12,717 nt of DNA from Discostella pseudostelligera (Eukaryota; Bacillariophyta; Thalassiosirophyceae; Thalassiosirales; Thalassiosiraceae). The position numbers and the translations under genes were made by a program. Of this stretch, positions 1-8,527 are shown piece after piece. The DNA lies in NCBI GenBank assembly GCA_036940085.1, contig JALLBK010000993.1:1-12717 (forward strand), in the 5' to 3' direction. Below the pieces are notes generated by a model. It was not told where the DNA came from. It saw nothing but the letters and a program-made list of their open reading frames with translations, and ran no database searches. Every line of letters starts with the position of its first letter. Positions within the stretch are counted from its first letter, which is position 1.

Positions 1-1
1 T

Positions 2-349
2 AAGCCTCTTGTAGCCGGTGATAGCGGGTATTGTCCCGATCGATCGAAATGCGTTGCACCAGCGGCCATCTATGCAAGTCCTAGTATTGATGATGCCACT
101 GATGCTTGGGAGTATTCTGTTGTCTGGCCGACAACAACTAATACAGTCTACTATCTTGCCATCTACACGGATGTTGAGAATGTTGGGCCGGAGTTCGAGC
201 TCACTGTGAAACTTTCCGATCCGTATGCACCCACGACAAAATCATCATTGCCATCGGATTCGTCAGACGCTTACAATGACAAGCATGCATGTTTTGCAGC
301 TTGGGTGTTGATGGGAGTGCTATGTTGTGCATTATTTGTTTCAGTGTAA
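2..349 (+). CDS. C-terminal part of a secreted or cell-surface protein with a hydrophobic tail (5' end outside window)
   Basis: An open frame enters from the left edge and ends at TAA 347-349, giving 115 residues with no required internal start. It is a fragment of a larger gene. The central part (VYYLAIYTDVEN, then GPEFELTVKLSD) has the alternating pattern of paired beta strands. It resembles the end of a pre-peptidase C-terminal (PPC)-like or similar extracellular beta-sandwich, but this is a weak shape match. A Ser/Thr/Pro/Asp-rich linker follows, then a terminal run of about 18 hydrophobic residues (CFAAWVLMGVLCCALFVSV) with no charged residue after it. That ending fits a GPI-anchor signal better than a membrane helix with a cytoplasmic tail. 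The gene is tail-to-tail with the minus-strand gene ending at 427, with only 77 bp between the stops. The frame is convincing because of this coherent architecture. The function is unknown. Confidence 0.72.
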   Translation, partial: KPLVAGDSGYCPDRSKCVAPAAIYASPSIDDATDAWEYSVVWPTTTNTVYYLAIYTDVENVGPEFELTVKLSDPYAPTTKSSLPSDSSDAYNDKHACFAAWVLMGVLCCALFVSV

Positions 350-426
350 AGTTGTCGTCGATAGTGTGTTATAGAGATATTATCGAGAGAGATAAGTTCT
401 TAAGTTCCTCACTTATGAATTGTATA

Positions 427-3400
427 TTATTGGAACGAGTGACCGGCTGGTAAAATGTTCTCCAACTTCTTTTCGAGAGCACGTATCACATCAATCGAGA
501 TGCCCAATTCTGCATAGTTCTCCGGCAGCGGTGGGCAGCACCTCTTCTTCCTTTCGTGCGGCTCCAAAATTTCATTTCCCCATTTGCGATAAACAATTGT
601 GGTGCCAGTAGGATGCACATTACTCATAGTAGATGATGAGAATGAGTTTGAAGAAGGAAAGCCAGAAGTAGCAGTGTGATTCGTTGGTGCAAATTCCGAG
701 CTGAATTGCTCGGCAACATTCCTATCATCATCGGCATTGGTCTTTTTCTTAACTCGCCGTGTTGTCCGACATGATAACGATCGATCTTGCAATGCTCTGT
801 CGTCCTGGAAAAAGACTCGGCGTGTAAGGGGTGCAGCAACAACGCCAGTAATTCCTGCTGCAACTTCACCACGTTGAAGGGTTGCGAGACGGTGTTGTGT
901 GTTGGCAACATCCGATAGCCTAGTCGTGGCCTGCTTCTTGATTGTTTGCCACCATTGGTAGATCTCACTTTCTTCCTTGCTAATATCCGCAGGTGTGGCG
1001 ATACCAAGTTCTTTTGCATACTCTAACAGTGAATGACGATTCACAACTGAGAGGAGATGCTCACTAATTGCCGATGCACGTTTCATGGCCACACGTGTCA
1101 GCTGGAGCAAGTCTTCACCCCTCTTCTCATTCCAATCCTTCCCAATGAACAAGCATTCGAGAGATTGAGTTGATAGTTCAGCGACTCTCATTGCATGCCA
1201 ATACATATCACCTAATAATTCAGCAACCTCAGCAGGCGACACTCCTTCGGTACTTGCCAAATTCGCAACGTCGGAAATTTCAACTGACTCAACAACTTCA
1301 TGAAATATTTTGATGGCCTCCTCAATGGAGTCTTTCCACGAGCATAGAACGTGAAATCCACTAGCGAGCATTTCAAGCTTCATAGCCTCAAGTTTGTGGA
1401 TTGTTGCCTCTGCCATCCAGGTATAGTTACTTTGACTAGACGTGTCGTTTGCGCTAGGATGTCCATAGATCATTACTGTATTGTGGCGTATTGACCTTGC
1501 CCTTTGCACGGCCTTGGTGAATTCATCTTTTCCTAATTTCAATAGATTTGCGTTCGTCCTATCTTTCCCGCGCTGTCGTTGTTGTAGTTGTTGTTGACGG
1601 TTGCATAATTTATTAGTATATTCGGCCCTTTCGTAGATGGCATGTCCGATGTTGTGATGAGCACGTCCGCGAAGTAGGAGATGCTGTCCCTTCTCCCAAT
1701 GTCTGTCGATGGTTGCGGGAGAATTCGTCTGACTGCGCTCGTTCTCCAATACTAGACTGAGGGCAGTTTTGAATGTCTCTTCAGCAAATTTGAGGCAGGA
1801 GATGCAAACGTCGAATAAAGCATCATCGGGTGGGGTAGAAGACGAAGATGTAATACTCGTAGCACCAGTGCAGCGGTTCTGTGTCGTTGGTTTCTCCTTC
1901 TCTAGCTGAGAATAGAATTCATAAACTTCCATTGAATCAATGCCAAGGAGCATATTCGCCTCGCGAAAGTTCTCTCGTATTGTGTATGCCTAGGTGAATG
2001 ATGCAATATGCACAGAAAAGTGTGGATTAGAAGGTTGACGACATCACAAAACGTCATAGATTGAAATGCCTTGCACGTACTCGATCCGAGGATTCATCGA
2101 GCATCCCATCCGAAATTTCTTTGCGCATTTCACCTAGAGCCTGAAATTGATCATTCCATCTTATCACTGACTCGTCAAACACCGCCCAATATTCCTGAGA
2201 TTCTCTTAACAATTCGATATCATTGGTGTTATTGTACGACAGGACATTCTTCTTGCGTAGTTCATTCCTTGAGGTATAAATTTTCCGTAACAAGGCAGCA
2301 TGCGCCGAGAAAGGGTTATTACCATGATGGGTGTTGGTGGTGGCACTTTCATCACGTAACATTTCTTCTCGCATATCTTCTTCATCCGCAGCTATTTTTG
2401 ATAACAACTGTTCATCCTCCAACATCTCCCGCCCTCGTTCTAACTGAGCATTGTTCACCCCAAGTTGACGTTTCATTTCATCGATGGACGTGAAATCTTC
2501 CCCAGTGCGGCTCTTGCCTTTGTCACTAACATCTGTGGCCTTGCGCATTCGAACAGTTAGTCCGTCATTATCGTTAGTGGTGGTGGTTGTGGTGGTGCAT
2601 TTTTGAGTACTAGCGATAGCGGGATCAGTGGAAATTTGCATCTGCTTGGTCGGTACAGCTTTGTTCTTTTTGGACGATGCAGCAGCACCCCCCGCTTCGT
2701 CCTCCTCATCCTCATCGGACGAATCTTCGAGAATGACCTTGCGTTTCTTCTTCATAGTAACTTTTTCAACCCTCGACGATGATGTTGTCAACTGTGCCAC
2801 CGCCGTCACCGCCGGTATCAGACCAAACCTTTGCCTCCATCCATCAACAGTCATACCGATCGGTAATGACCCACCCGCATCCTGGAGCGTGAATGCATTC
2901 CCCTGACGTGCAATATCTACTAAATCACCCAGTGTCATTCGTTCGAATTTGTCATCGGTAATTAGAATCAACTTCATCTTCTTAACGGATGCTACCCCCC
3001 TACCTCCTCTGTCACTTCCTTGAACCTTACTGCTACCACCAGTCGTCATCAAATGATGATTAATATCATTGACAAACTTAACTTGGATCGAATTCAATGT
3101 ATCCCTCAACACCTTGCTATCACGAATATGTTCATCCATTAATCCTTCCCATAATTGTGCCCCATTGCCATAATTCTCACCATCGAATAACTCTTCATTG
3201 ATACTGGCCACGCTCCTTCTTTTTTGTCCGTTACAGTCAAGATTGGAGAGTGCCTCCAAGAGACGGTGTTTGATACCCACATCTTCATCGTAGACTTCAT
3301 CATATCCTGTCCCGGTATATCCATTGTTTGAGGAGAATTTACGTGTAATGCCATCAGAGCGGTAGGCACCCTTTAATTTCGATTCGAATTGTTTGTTCCT

Positions 3401-4009
3401 AAATGATGTTGTTGCACTTTTGGCAGCATTGTCAAGATCATCATCATCATCATCATGGGGGTGTCGTCGCTCGCCACTCTCCAACAAGACAAATCCATCC
3501 CGTAGACGAATGTAGTTGGCAAACCAAGTTCGTAATATTTGTCGTTGTCGATCTTCTACGGCAGTATTGTCATTCTTTATGGAGGCAGCAGCAGCAGCAG
3601 AAGCAATGCCAAATTGTTGGACATGTAAATTTGAAGCTTCCCGAAATGCCACTAACGCATTGGTAAGAGAATGACGTTTGGCGGTTAATGTGCGTAAGAC
3701 GTGATTGGCATGATCTACGAGATGATGAATGTGTTGTTCTAATGCCACTGAAGTGGCATTGTCGTTGTTATCACTACCGACGTCACTCTCATCGTGATCG
3801 CCGTCGTCGACATCACCTCGATAGCGTTGGCATCGCTTGAACTTGCGACTTTTGGCAATGTACGCTGACACAGATTTATGGAAGGCTGCACAGGCTGCAT
3901 CGATCATCGAGGCGTTGATGCTACTGGAAGTGCTGGAGCTGGTGGTGCTCATGGAGCTTATGGTNTTTCCATGTGAGGATCGGCTCTTCCCGCCATTTCG
4001 CTCCTCCAT
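427..4009 (-). CDS. Large uncharacterised nuclear-type protein, two exons (4009-2081 and 1989-427), 1163 aa
   Basis: Two long minus-strand frames join across a 91-bp intron in phase 0, giving 643 + 520 residues. The start is ATG 4009 in a good context (caagATGGAG). M20 and M35 are alternatives. The N-terminus is Ser-rich (15-33). A poly-Asp run encoded by (ATC)n lies near 185-191, and an Ala run encoded by GCA/GCT-type codons is nearby. MKKKRKV at 419-425 closely matches the classic monopartite nuclear localisation signal. It is followed by an acidic, CK2-like stretch (EDSSDEDEEDE). A helical region with many E/R/K residues surrounds the exon junction. From about 700 to 970 there are successive amphipathic helices (HWEKGQHLLLRGRAHHNIGH and others) that look like a TPR-type alpha-solenoid. 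A basic patch (TRRVKKK) and a conserved-looking end (CCPPLPENYAELGIS) close the protein. I do not recognise the family. The likely role is a nuclear scaffold, by inference only. One ambiguous base (N at 3965) leaves residue 15 undefined. Confidence 0.8.
1990..2080 (-). other. Intron (91 bp) of the large nuclear-type protein gene
   Basis: On the minus strand the donor GTACGT begins at 2080, directly after codons ending ..SSDR. The acceptor ACCTAG ends at 1990, followed by GCA TAC ACA. The splice is phase 0 and removes an in-frame TGA at 2056-2054. CTAAT, a plausible branch point, lies about 35-40 bases upstream of the acceptor. The downstream exon is open for 12 codons before its first ATG (1953), which shows that the apparent start there is internal. 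Confidence 0.85.
3965..3965. other. Single ambiguous base (N)
   Basis: One undetermined base falls in codon 15 of the minus-strand gene that starts at 4009. It does not break the frame. Confidence 0.99.
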
Positions 4010-4191
4010 CTTGCTTCTCGGGCCGCACTATTTGGCCCTTCTCGGGCTCTTTCGTGCCCTTCTCGGGCCCTTCTCAGCCCTGCTCTCGGGCCCTACGATA
4101 CCTAGCATGGTCCCAGCACCAGCACCAGCACAGACCAGCACCCAGATCATCCATCCAGCATCCATCTCTAGCATGGAACATTGACGAGACG
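4010..4191. promoter_or_regulatory. Divergent intergenic region with degenerate CTCGGG repeats; probable bidirectional promoter
   Basis: About 180 bp separate two oppositely transcribed genes, so both must take their promoters and 5' leaders from here. CTCGGG occurs at 4017, 4041, 4062 and 4085, a spacing of 24, 21 and 23 bp. Most copies sit in the longer context CCCTTCTCGGGC, and two contain the palindrome GGGCCC. A CAGCAC-type short repeat lies at about 4118-4142. No clear TATA box was seen. A promoter role is inferred from the divergent layout. The repeats could instead be a decayed minisatellite or, if translation began at 3973, part of a low-quality N-terminal extension of the rhomboid gene. 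Confidence 0.6.
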
Positions 4192-6820
4192 ATGAACCAT
4201 GACTTTATCATGTCGCACTACTCATGGCAAGCGCCATTCCTCAAACTTTTAAGCCTCATCCTACTACTGCCATTTGTCATTACTTATTATCATCTACAAT
4301 ACTATGCGTACCGGAGGAATGAATATTGTTTCGTGGGACGGGGGGAGGCAGTTTTCCAGCCCTTGTCATCGGCGGCGGCGGCGGCGGCAGAATTCAGTGG
4401 GGGTGACATTGTCGACAATCGGCTACGAGGGGATTCAATGACTCAAACATCGCTATCATTGATGGATGGACCCAATTTCGGTGATGACAACAACTCTGCA
4501 TTGTTTGGAATTTATGCACCGACAATTTCTGCGGCAGAATTGAGGCAGAAAAAGAAGAAGCAAAACCAATTCATCAATCAACGGCAATTTCGACAAACAC
4601 ACACTACGTCGGGGGCATCTACTACAACATCGTCATCGTCATCGTCGTCGTGGTTTAGAAATGTTGGCGGGGGAAGATGGCCATCCGTGACGCAATTATC
4701 GGCCATGTTATCTTCATCCCCCTCCTCCTCCTCCAGTCAGCATGTCATTGCATTTGTCGAGACTGACGATGGTGAAAAGAGATGGTGTCTTCAATCTCCG
4801 GTTGCATCAGCAACAATAACTTCATCATCGTCGTCAATATCCTCGATGGGGAACAGCTACTGCTCAGATCCACTAATTATCCCACCAGACGACGAGGGGA
4901 CGACAACAATCTACATGTATCCGCCAAGTGGGTTCTGGCGAAGTTCATGCGCTTCATCTTCTTCATCCAATATGCCAGCATCATCAGTATCAGCATTATC
5001 ATCCGCTTCTCATATCGTGGTATCCTGTCCATCTCCGCCAACAATTTCCGATTCTAATGCAAACAATCGTCGCGCTGGCAAGAACAAAATACAAGATGAT
5101 CGACAGAATCAAAATTTACAATTCCTACTCAATCAACCGGCAACCTCCCTACTCCTACTACTCAATATTGGATTAGCATTCCATTATTGGAATCATCATG
5201 TATCGCCCTCATCGGTATGCAAGCGCTATACAAACATTGTGGATGAACATGAATGGTGGCGAGGATTATCGGGGGCTACGGCACACTTTGAACCACTACA
5301 TATTGGGTTCAATGCCATGTCGCTCCATTCGCTGGGGCGGGAATTGGAGGGTGAACGAGGATTGTATGGCAGTATTCCGTTTTTAGTGTACAATATTGCA
5401 TTGATTGTGTGCACCACCATGGTGATGATGGGTATGGTGTATGCGAGGTTGTGGTATATACGGACGAAGCTCGAAGCATTCAACAGCAACAACAACAATA
5501 ATGCATCATCATTACTCCGAACGCACTATCAGGAATTGCACGATCGATTACGTGAAACAAGTACAGTAGGCTACAGTGCCGTCCTATTCGCATGGATGGT
5601 CGTGAGTACCATGGAACGGACACAGCCGACTTGTCCTATTCCGTTCTTTTCGGATGTGTGCTTCGAAACACACAGTGTTCCTGGATTACCGTCGTTGAAA
5701 TTTAATATTGCCCCAGTGGCGTCACTGTTTGTTGCACAGTTCATTATGCCGCGTGCCAGCTTTATGGGGTGAGTGCACGAGGAATGCAGAGGAGTTTGCC
5801 TTGTGTATCCAACACCTGTCATCTCTTGCGTTGCATCGTACCTCATTCTCGGCTATACTTTTTATACTGGCTTTGAATAGGCATCTGGCAGGCATCGTCT
5901 GCGGTTTCTGTTTGCACTGGGGTTGGCTCATGCCGTCATTGGAGGTCTGTAGTCCCAACGTATTGATCGGTGGAGTATTTCTCATCGGACTAGTTTTGCG
6001 GAGACGTGTCATCCCCGTCAAACCATTGTTACTCGCGGCAATATCGGATGAGGAGGGGTGTATAGAGCACGAGGACTATCTACGATCACTTCTCGCGGAT
6101 GATGATAATGTCGAGAAAGAAGGAGAGGAAGATGGAACCCATTCATCTCACAATCAAAATGGCAACGGATCAATGATCGATCATGTCGCACAGGGCAAAA
6201 AGAAGAAGCGAGAGCGTGAAATGAATGAGGCCCGTCATAAGCAGAGGACTCTTATCTTCATTCGAAACTTGATTGGGTTGACCAGCTTTGCATCACTACT
6301 CGTCTTCGACTGGAATAGCAGTCTTGTTCTAGCGCAGTGTATTGTCCTTTCTTATTTCGTATTTGGGACTCAGAGCAGTATGCTTGTGTGGGCGTATACA
6401 AAATGCAAAGTTGAGAATGATATCATCGCACCAGAAAAGCAACGGTCGGGCATGATATGGAGGGGAATGCTAATGTCAACAACCCTTACCATTGTCGTCG
6501 ATTCGATGACATGTGCATCATGGTTTGCACTGCCGGTGATATCTGTTTCATGGTCGCGAGGGGCGGTGGTGGGCTTGCTTCCAATCTCATTGTTCATGGC
6601 GTTTCGTACCTCAGTGAACTTGTGCGCATTGGTGATATCATCCAAGATCCTTCACGATATGGGCGAGGTAGGTGATGGTATCTTTCCTCGTGTTTTCTCG
6701 TTCGTAATTCAATGGTCGAAGACTGTTGGAGACAATGTAGTTATCTCGCAGAGGAGGCCATTATGGACGGCATTCGAGGGTAGGGGAATTGCATTAGGCA
6801 GACGAGAACCTACTATTTGA
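4192..6820 (+). CDS. Rhomboid family intramembrane serine protease (RHBDL4-like core), two exons (4192-5768 and 5881-6820), 838 aa
   Basis: Rhomboids cut substrates inside the membrane with a Ser-His dyad. The joined protein has a signal-anchor helix at about 13-33, then some 250 residues of Ser/Ala/Gln-rich low-complexity sequence, then the rhomboid core at about 310-545. The signatures are WWRGLSG in loop 1, H365-x4-H370-x3-N374 in TM2, GYSAVLFA with catalytic S462 in TM4, and SFMGHLAGIVCGF with catalytic H527 in TM6. The VGYSAVLFA and SFxGHLAGI forms resemble ER-type RHBDL4/RHBDD1 more than PARL or plastid rhomboids. All catalytic positions are present, so it should be active. After the core come a charged linker (KKKKREREMNEARHK) and about four further hydrophobic segments (about 655-674, 680-697, 720-745, 753-783), which is unusual for the family. 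ATG 4192 was chosen because it directly precedes the signal anchor. The frame is open back to ATG 3973, which would overlap the divergent gene. ER location is inferred. Confidence 0.9.
5769..5880 (+). other. Intron (112 bp) of the rhomboid gene
   Basis: The donor GTGAGT starts at 5769 after ..TTT ATG GG, and the acceptor TTGAATAG ends at 5880. Splicing in phase 2 recreates a Gly codon and reads straight into CAT CTG GCA GGC, restoring the rhomboid motif G-HLAG. Without splicing the frame stops at 5770-5772 and the catalytic His is lost. Family conservation across the joint makes this the best supported intron in the window. Confidence 0.95.
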
Positions 6821-7075
6821 TGATGGCTCTCATCAGTATTATTGCTTGCGTGACAAGTGGACACGCTGAATGGAAGAGCCTACTTTGAATTGTTTAGGGA
6901 AGCGTTTCCTATTCATCGATACAATACCTTTCCATGGAAATTTCCACCTCCGTTGTCGCTCCCTACTACCGTTGAAGATACTCCGATAAGAAGCCACGTT
7001 TGTCATCCATACAAAGCTCGAGTGGGCGATTACCACTCATCACAATCTCCGGCAATAGTAGTCAGAAGACAGTAT

Positions 7076-7645
7076 TCATAACTTCCAGATGGCATTCAGA
7101 AATGGCGCCCATGCTTTTTCGATCCTTTCGACTGAGACAACCTTCTGTCCCTCCAGCTCATCATCTCCCAACGTCTCAATAATCTCATCGAGATCTTTAT
7201 CCGTCATTTTCTCCCGCGCTCCGACGTTGATCAGTAACGTTTGAAGCTCCTCCATTGTGATCACCCCGTCATGGTTGCAATCGACCGCCTTAATGATCAT
7301 AGCGAAGAAACGCTTCGGCATCGTGTGTTCAAAGTTCTTGTTGCGATACTCGTTAAGCACGTCGAGGAACTTTTTCTGTGCGGGGCTAAGACTATCAAGG
7401 AATGCCTGATATTCCTTGATGGCAACATCATCCGTGGTAAAAGTGCCAAAGGTGCGAGGAGTTGTCGCAATTATTGTTGCATTACTTTTCACTTCAAACA
7501 TCATCGAATGCTGTGTCGAGGTGGAGAATATGGCTGAAGACTTCGAAACTTGCGCTGCAGGGACGACGACGCGGTCTACGCGTCTCAAAGCTGCCATTGA
7601 GACGACGCATCGTCCCATTATTGATGCAGCGGCGCGATGATACAT
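7076..7645 (-). CDS. Small EF-hand protein with mitochondrial-type N-terminus, 189 aa
   Basis: Residues 122-133 (DCNHDGVITMEE) form a canonical EF-hand loop with D1, N3, D5, T9 and E12 at the calcium-coordinating positions, flanked by amphipathic helices (KRFFAMIIKAV before, LQTLLINVG after). A second helix-loop-helix at about 150-180 (GDDELEGQKVVSVERIE) has a degenerate loop, so the likely layout is one functional and one structural hand. The first 45 residues are rich in Arg, Ala and Ser with a single acidic residue (RCVVSMAALRRVDRVVV, then SAIFSTS), as in a mitochondrial presequence. The first ATG was used because the leader starts there. The gene is a single exon. Its stop lies 255 bp from the rhomboid stop on the opposite strand, and nothing gene-like was seen in that gap. 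Calcium binding is well supported. Location and partners are inferred. Confidence 0.85.
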   Translation of the reverse strand: MYHRAAASIMGRCVVSMAALRRVDRVVVPAAQVSKSSAIFSTSTQHSMMFEVKSNATIIATTPRTFGTFTTDDVAIKEYQAFLDSLSPAQKKFLDVLNEYRNKNFEHTMPKRFFAMIIKAVDCNHDGVITMEELQTLLINVGAREKMTDKDLDEIIETLGDDELEGQKVVSVERIEKAWAPFLNAIWKL

Positions 7646-7826
7646 GCTACCTATTAAAGGAGATGAAGATGATGTGTTTCCCCCGTGTGTCCGGTACTCT
7701 CGCTCAATCCGTTCCGTCCCTTCACCGCGGAAGTGTCAGCGTCTGATATCCAGATCTCCACCCACGTCTCTAGCTTGATTTATTGTCTTTGAAAATTAAA
7801 ACAACCTCTCGGAGCTAAGAGAGACG

Positions 7827-7847
7827 ATATTCATATGATATGAATAT
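7827..7847. repeat. Perfect AT-rich palindrome, 10-bp arms
   Basis: ATATTCATAT, one G, then ATATGAATAT form a perfect inverted repeat with a one-base centre. It is followed by another GAATATG copy. It lies about 180 bp upstream of the EF-hand start codon. It could be a dimeric factor site or simply AT-rich sequence. No function is shown. Confidence 0.8.
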
Positions 7848-8166
7848 GAATATGGTAAACTAAAATAAATCTCTATCAAGTCCAGCGACTCGATGACACC
7901 TCACATCATCGGTGGGTAGGAGCAAGATCAAGGCCGCCCAATCCTCGCCTCTTCCCGCCTCCTTGGGTATCCATCGTATCCTACTCTCTGCGGCAGGTAT
8001 TTCCATGCGAGACGGCAGCGCATCTGAAGATTCGGCTTGACAATCATCCCATGAGAATCTTTTTTGATTACCATCCTGTGTCGGCTATCGGCACCCAGGC
8101 AGAAGATGATGTTGATGAATGTGTTGGAAATGAAGAGATCGGTGCTTCCAAATTTGGATTGAGAAA

Positions 8167-8209
8167 GACACAAACAAAGGCGATTTCGACACAAACTAAA
8201 GGCGATTTC
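8167..8209. repeat. Two-copy tandem repeat (21 and 22 bp)
   Basis: GACACAAACAAAGGCGATTTC (8167-8187) is followed at once by a second copy (8188-8209) that differs only by one inserted T. A partial third copy (CAACAAACTA) follows. The near identity suggests a recent slippage or duplication in non-coding sequence. Confidence 0.88.
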
Positions 8210-8470
8210 TCAACAAACTATTGATTCCAACATAAGACTAAAAATTTTGTCGGAACAGAATGAGCTCTGTCTGAGCCTGCCTGTAGGAATCAGTACTAGG
8301 CTTGCCTAACATTGAATTAAACTTCCTACCGGCATTTTTTGTCCAACAGCATGTGTTCCCAAAGCCGGTCAGAGAAGCCAAGAAGAGACCAATGGTCGAC
8401 GATAATTCGAGGTTGCACTATCACCTGGGAAGAGGGAAATATATTGAGCCGTGGGAGGTCGATCGTCGAC

Positions 8471-8486
8471 TATCATTTTAATGATA
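8471..8486. repeat. Short inverted repeat upstream of the C2-like gene
   Basis: TATCATT, TT, AATGATA form a perfect 7-bp inverted repeat about 40-57 bp before ATG 8528. It may lie in the core promoter or 5' leader. This is only a position-based guess. Confidence 0.5.
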
Positions 8487-8527
8487 TGATGGATCGGCTC
8501 ATGGGGTAATAGCAAAGCCGGTATTGA

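Larger units (their letters stand above)
7646..8527. other. Long intergenic region (882 bp), divergent promoters plus repeats
   Basis: This spacer separates the EF-hand gene (minus) from the C2-like gene (plus), so it holds both 5' regions. It contains a perfect AT-rich palindrome (7827-7847), a 21/22-bp tandem repeat (8167-8209), a short inverted repeat near 8471-8486, and a pair of 9-bp inverted arms (GTCGACGAT at 8395-8403 and its complement at 8462-8470). A plus-strand frame with no stop runs from 7859 to 8224 but has only one late ATG (8051) and no recognisable protein. A minus-strand frame at 8194-7928 is likewise unconvincing. No RNA gene was recognised. Confidence 0.6.

Noticed and set aside
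2628..2906. Plus-strand frame with a Ser run opposite the acidic tract
   Set aside because: The Ser codons are simply the complement of the Asp/Glu-coding repeat in the minus-strand gene.
3436..3457. (ATC)n microsatellite as an independent repeat element
   Set aside because: It is in frame within the minus-strand gene and simply encodes a poly-Asp run.
3973..4191. N-terminal extension of the rhomboid frame back to ATG 3973 (73 residues)
   Set aside because: It would overlap the divergent gene's first codons, is built from the CTCGGG and CAGCAC repeats, and precedes a proper signal-anchor that starts right after ATG 4192.
5198..5498. Several overlapping frames of 60-90 codons inside the rhomboid gene on both strands
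   Set aside because: They shadow a frame that carries conserved rhomboid motifs and encode nothing recognisable.
7928..8194. 88-codon minus-strand frame in the long spacer
   Set aside because: No recognisable domain, Cys/Arg-rich composition typical of random reading, and it overlaps the tandem repeat. Kept only as part of the spacer description.
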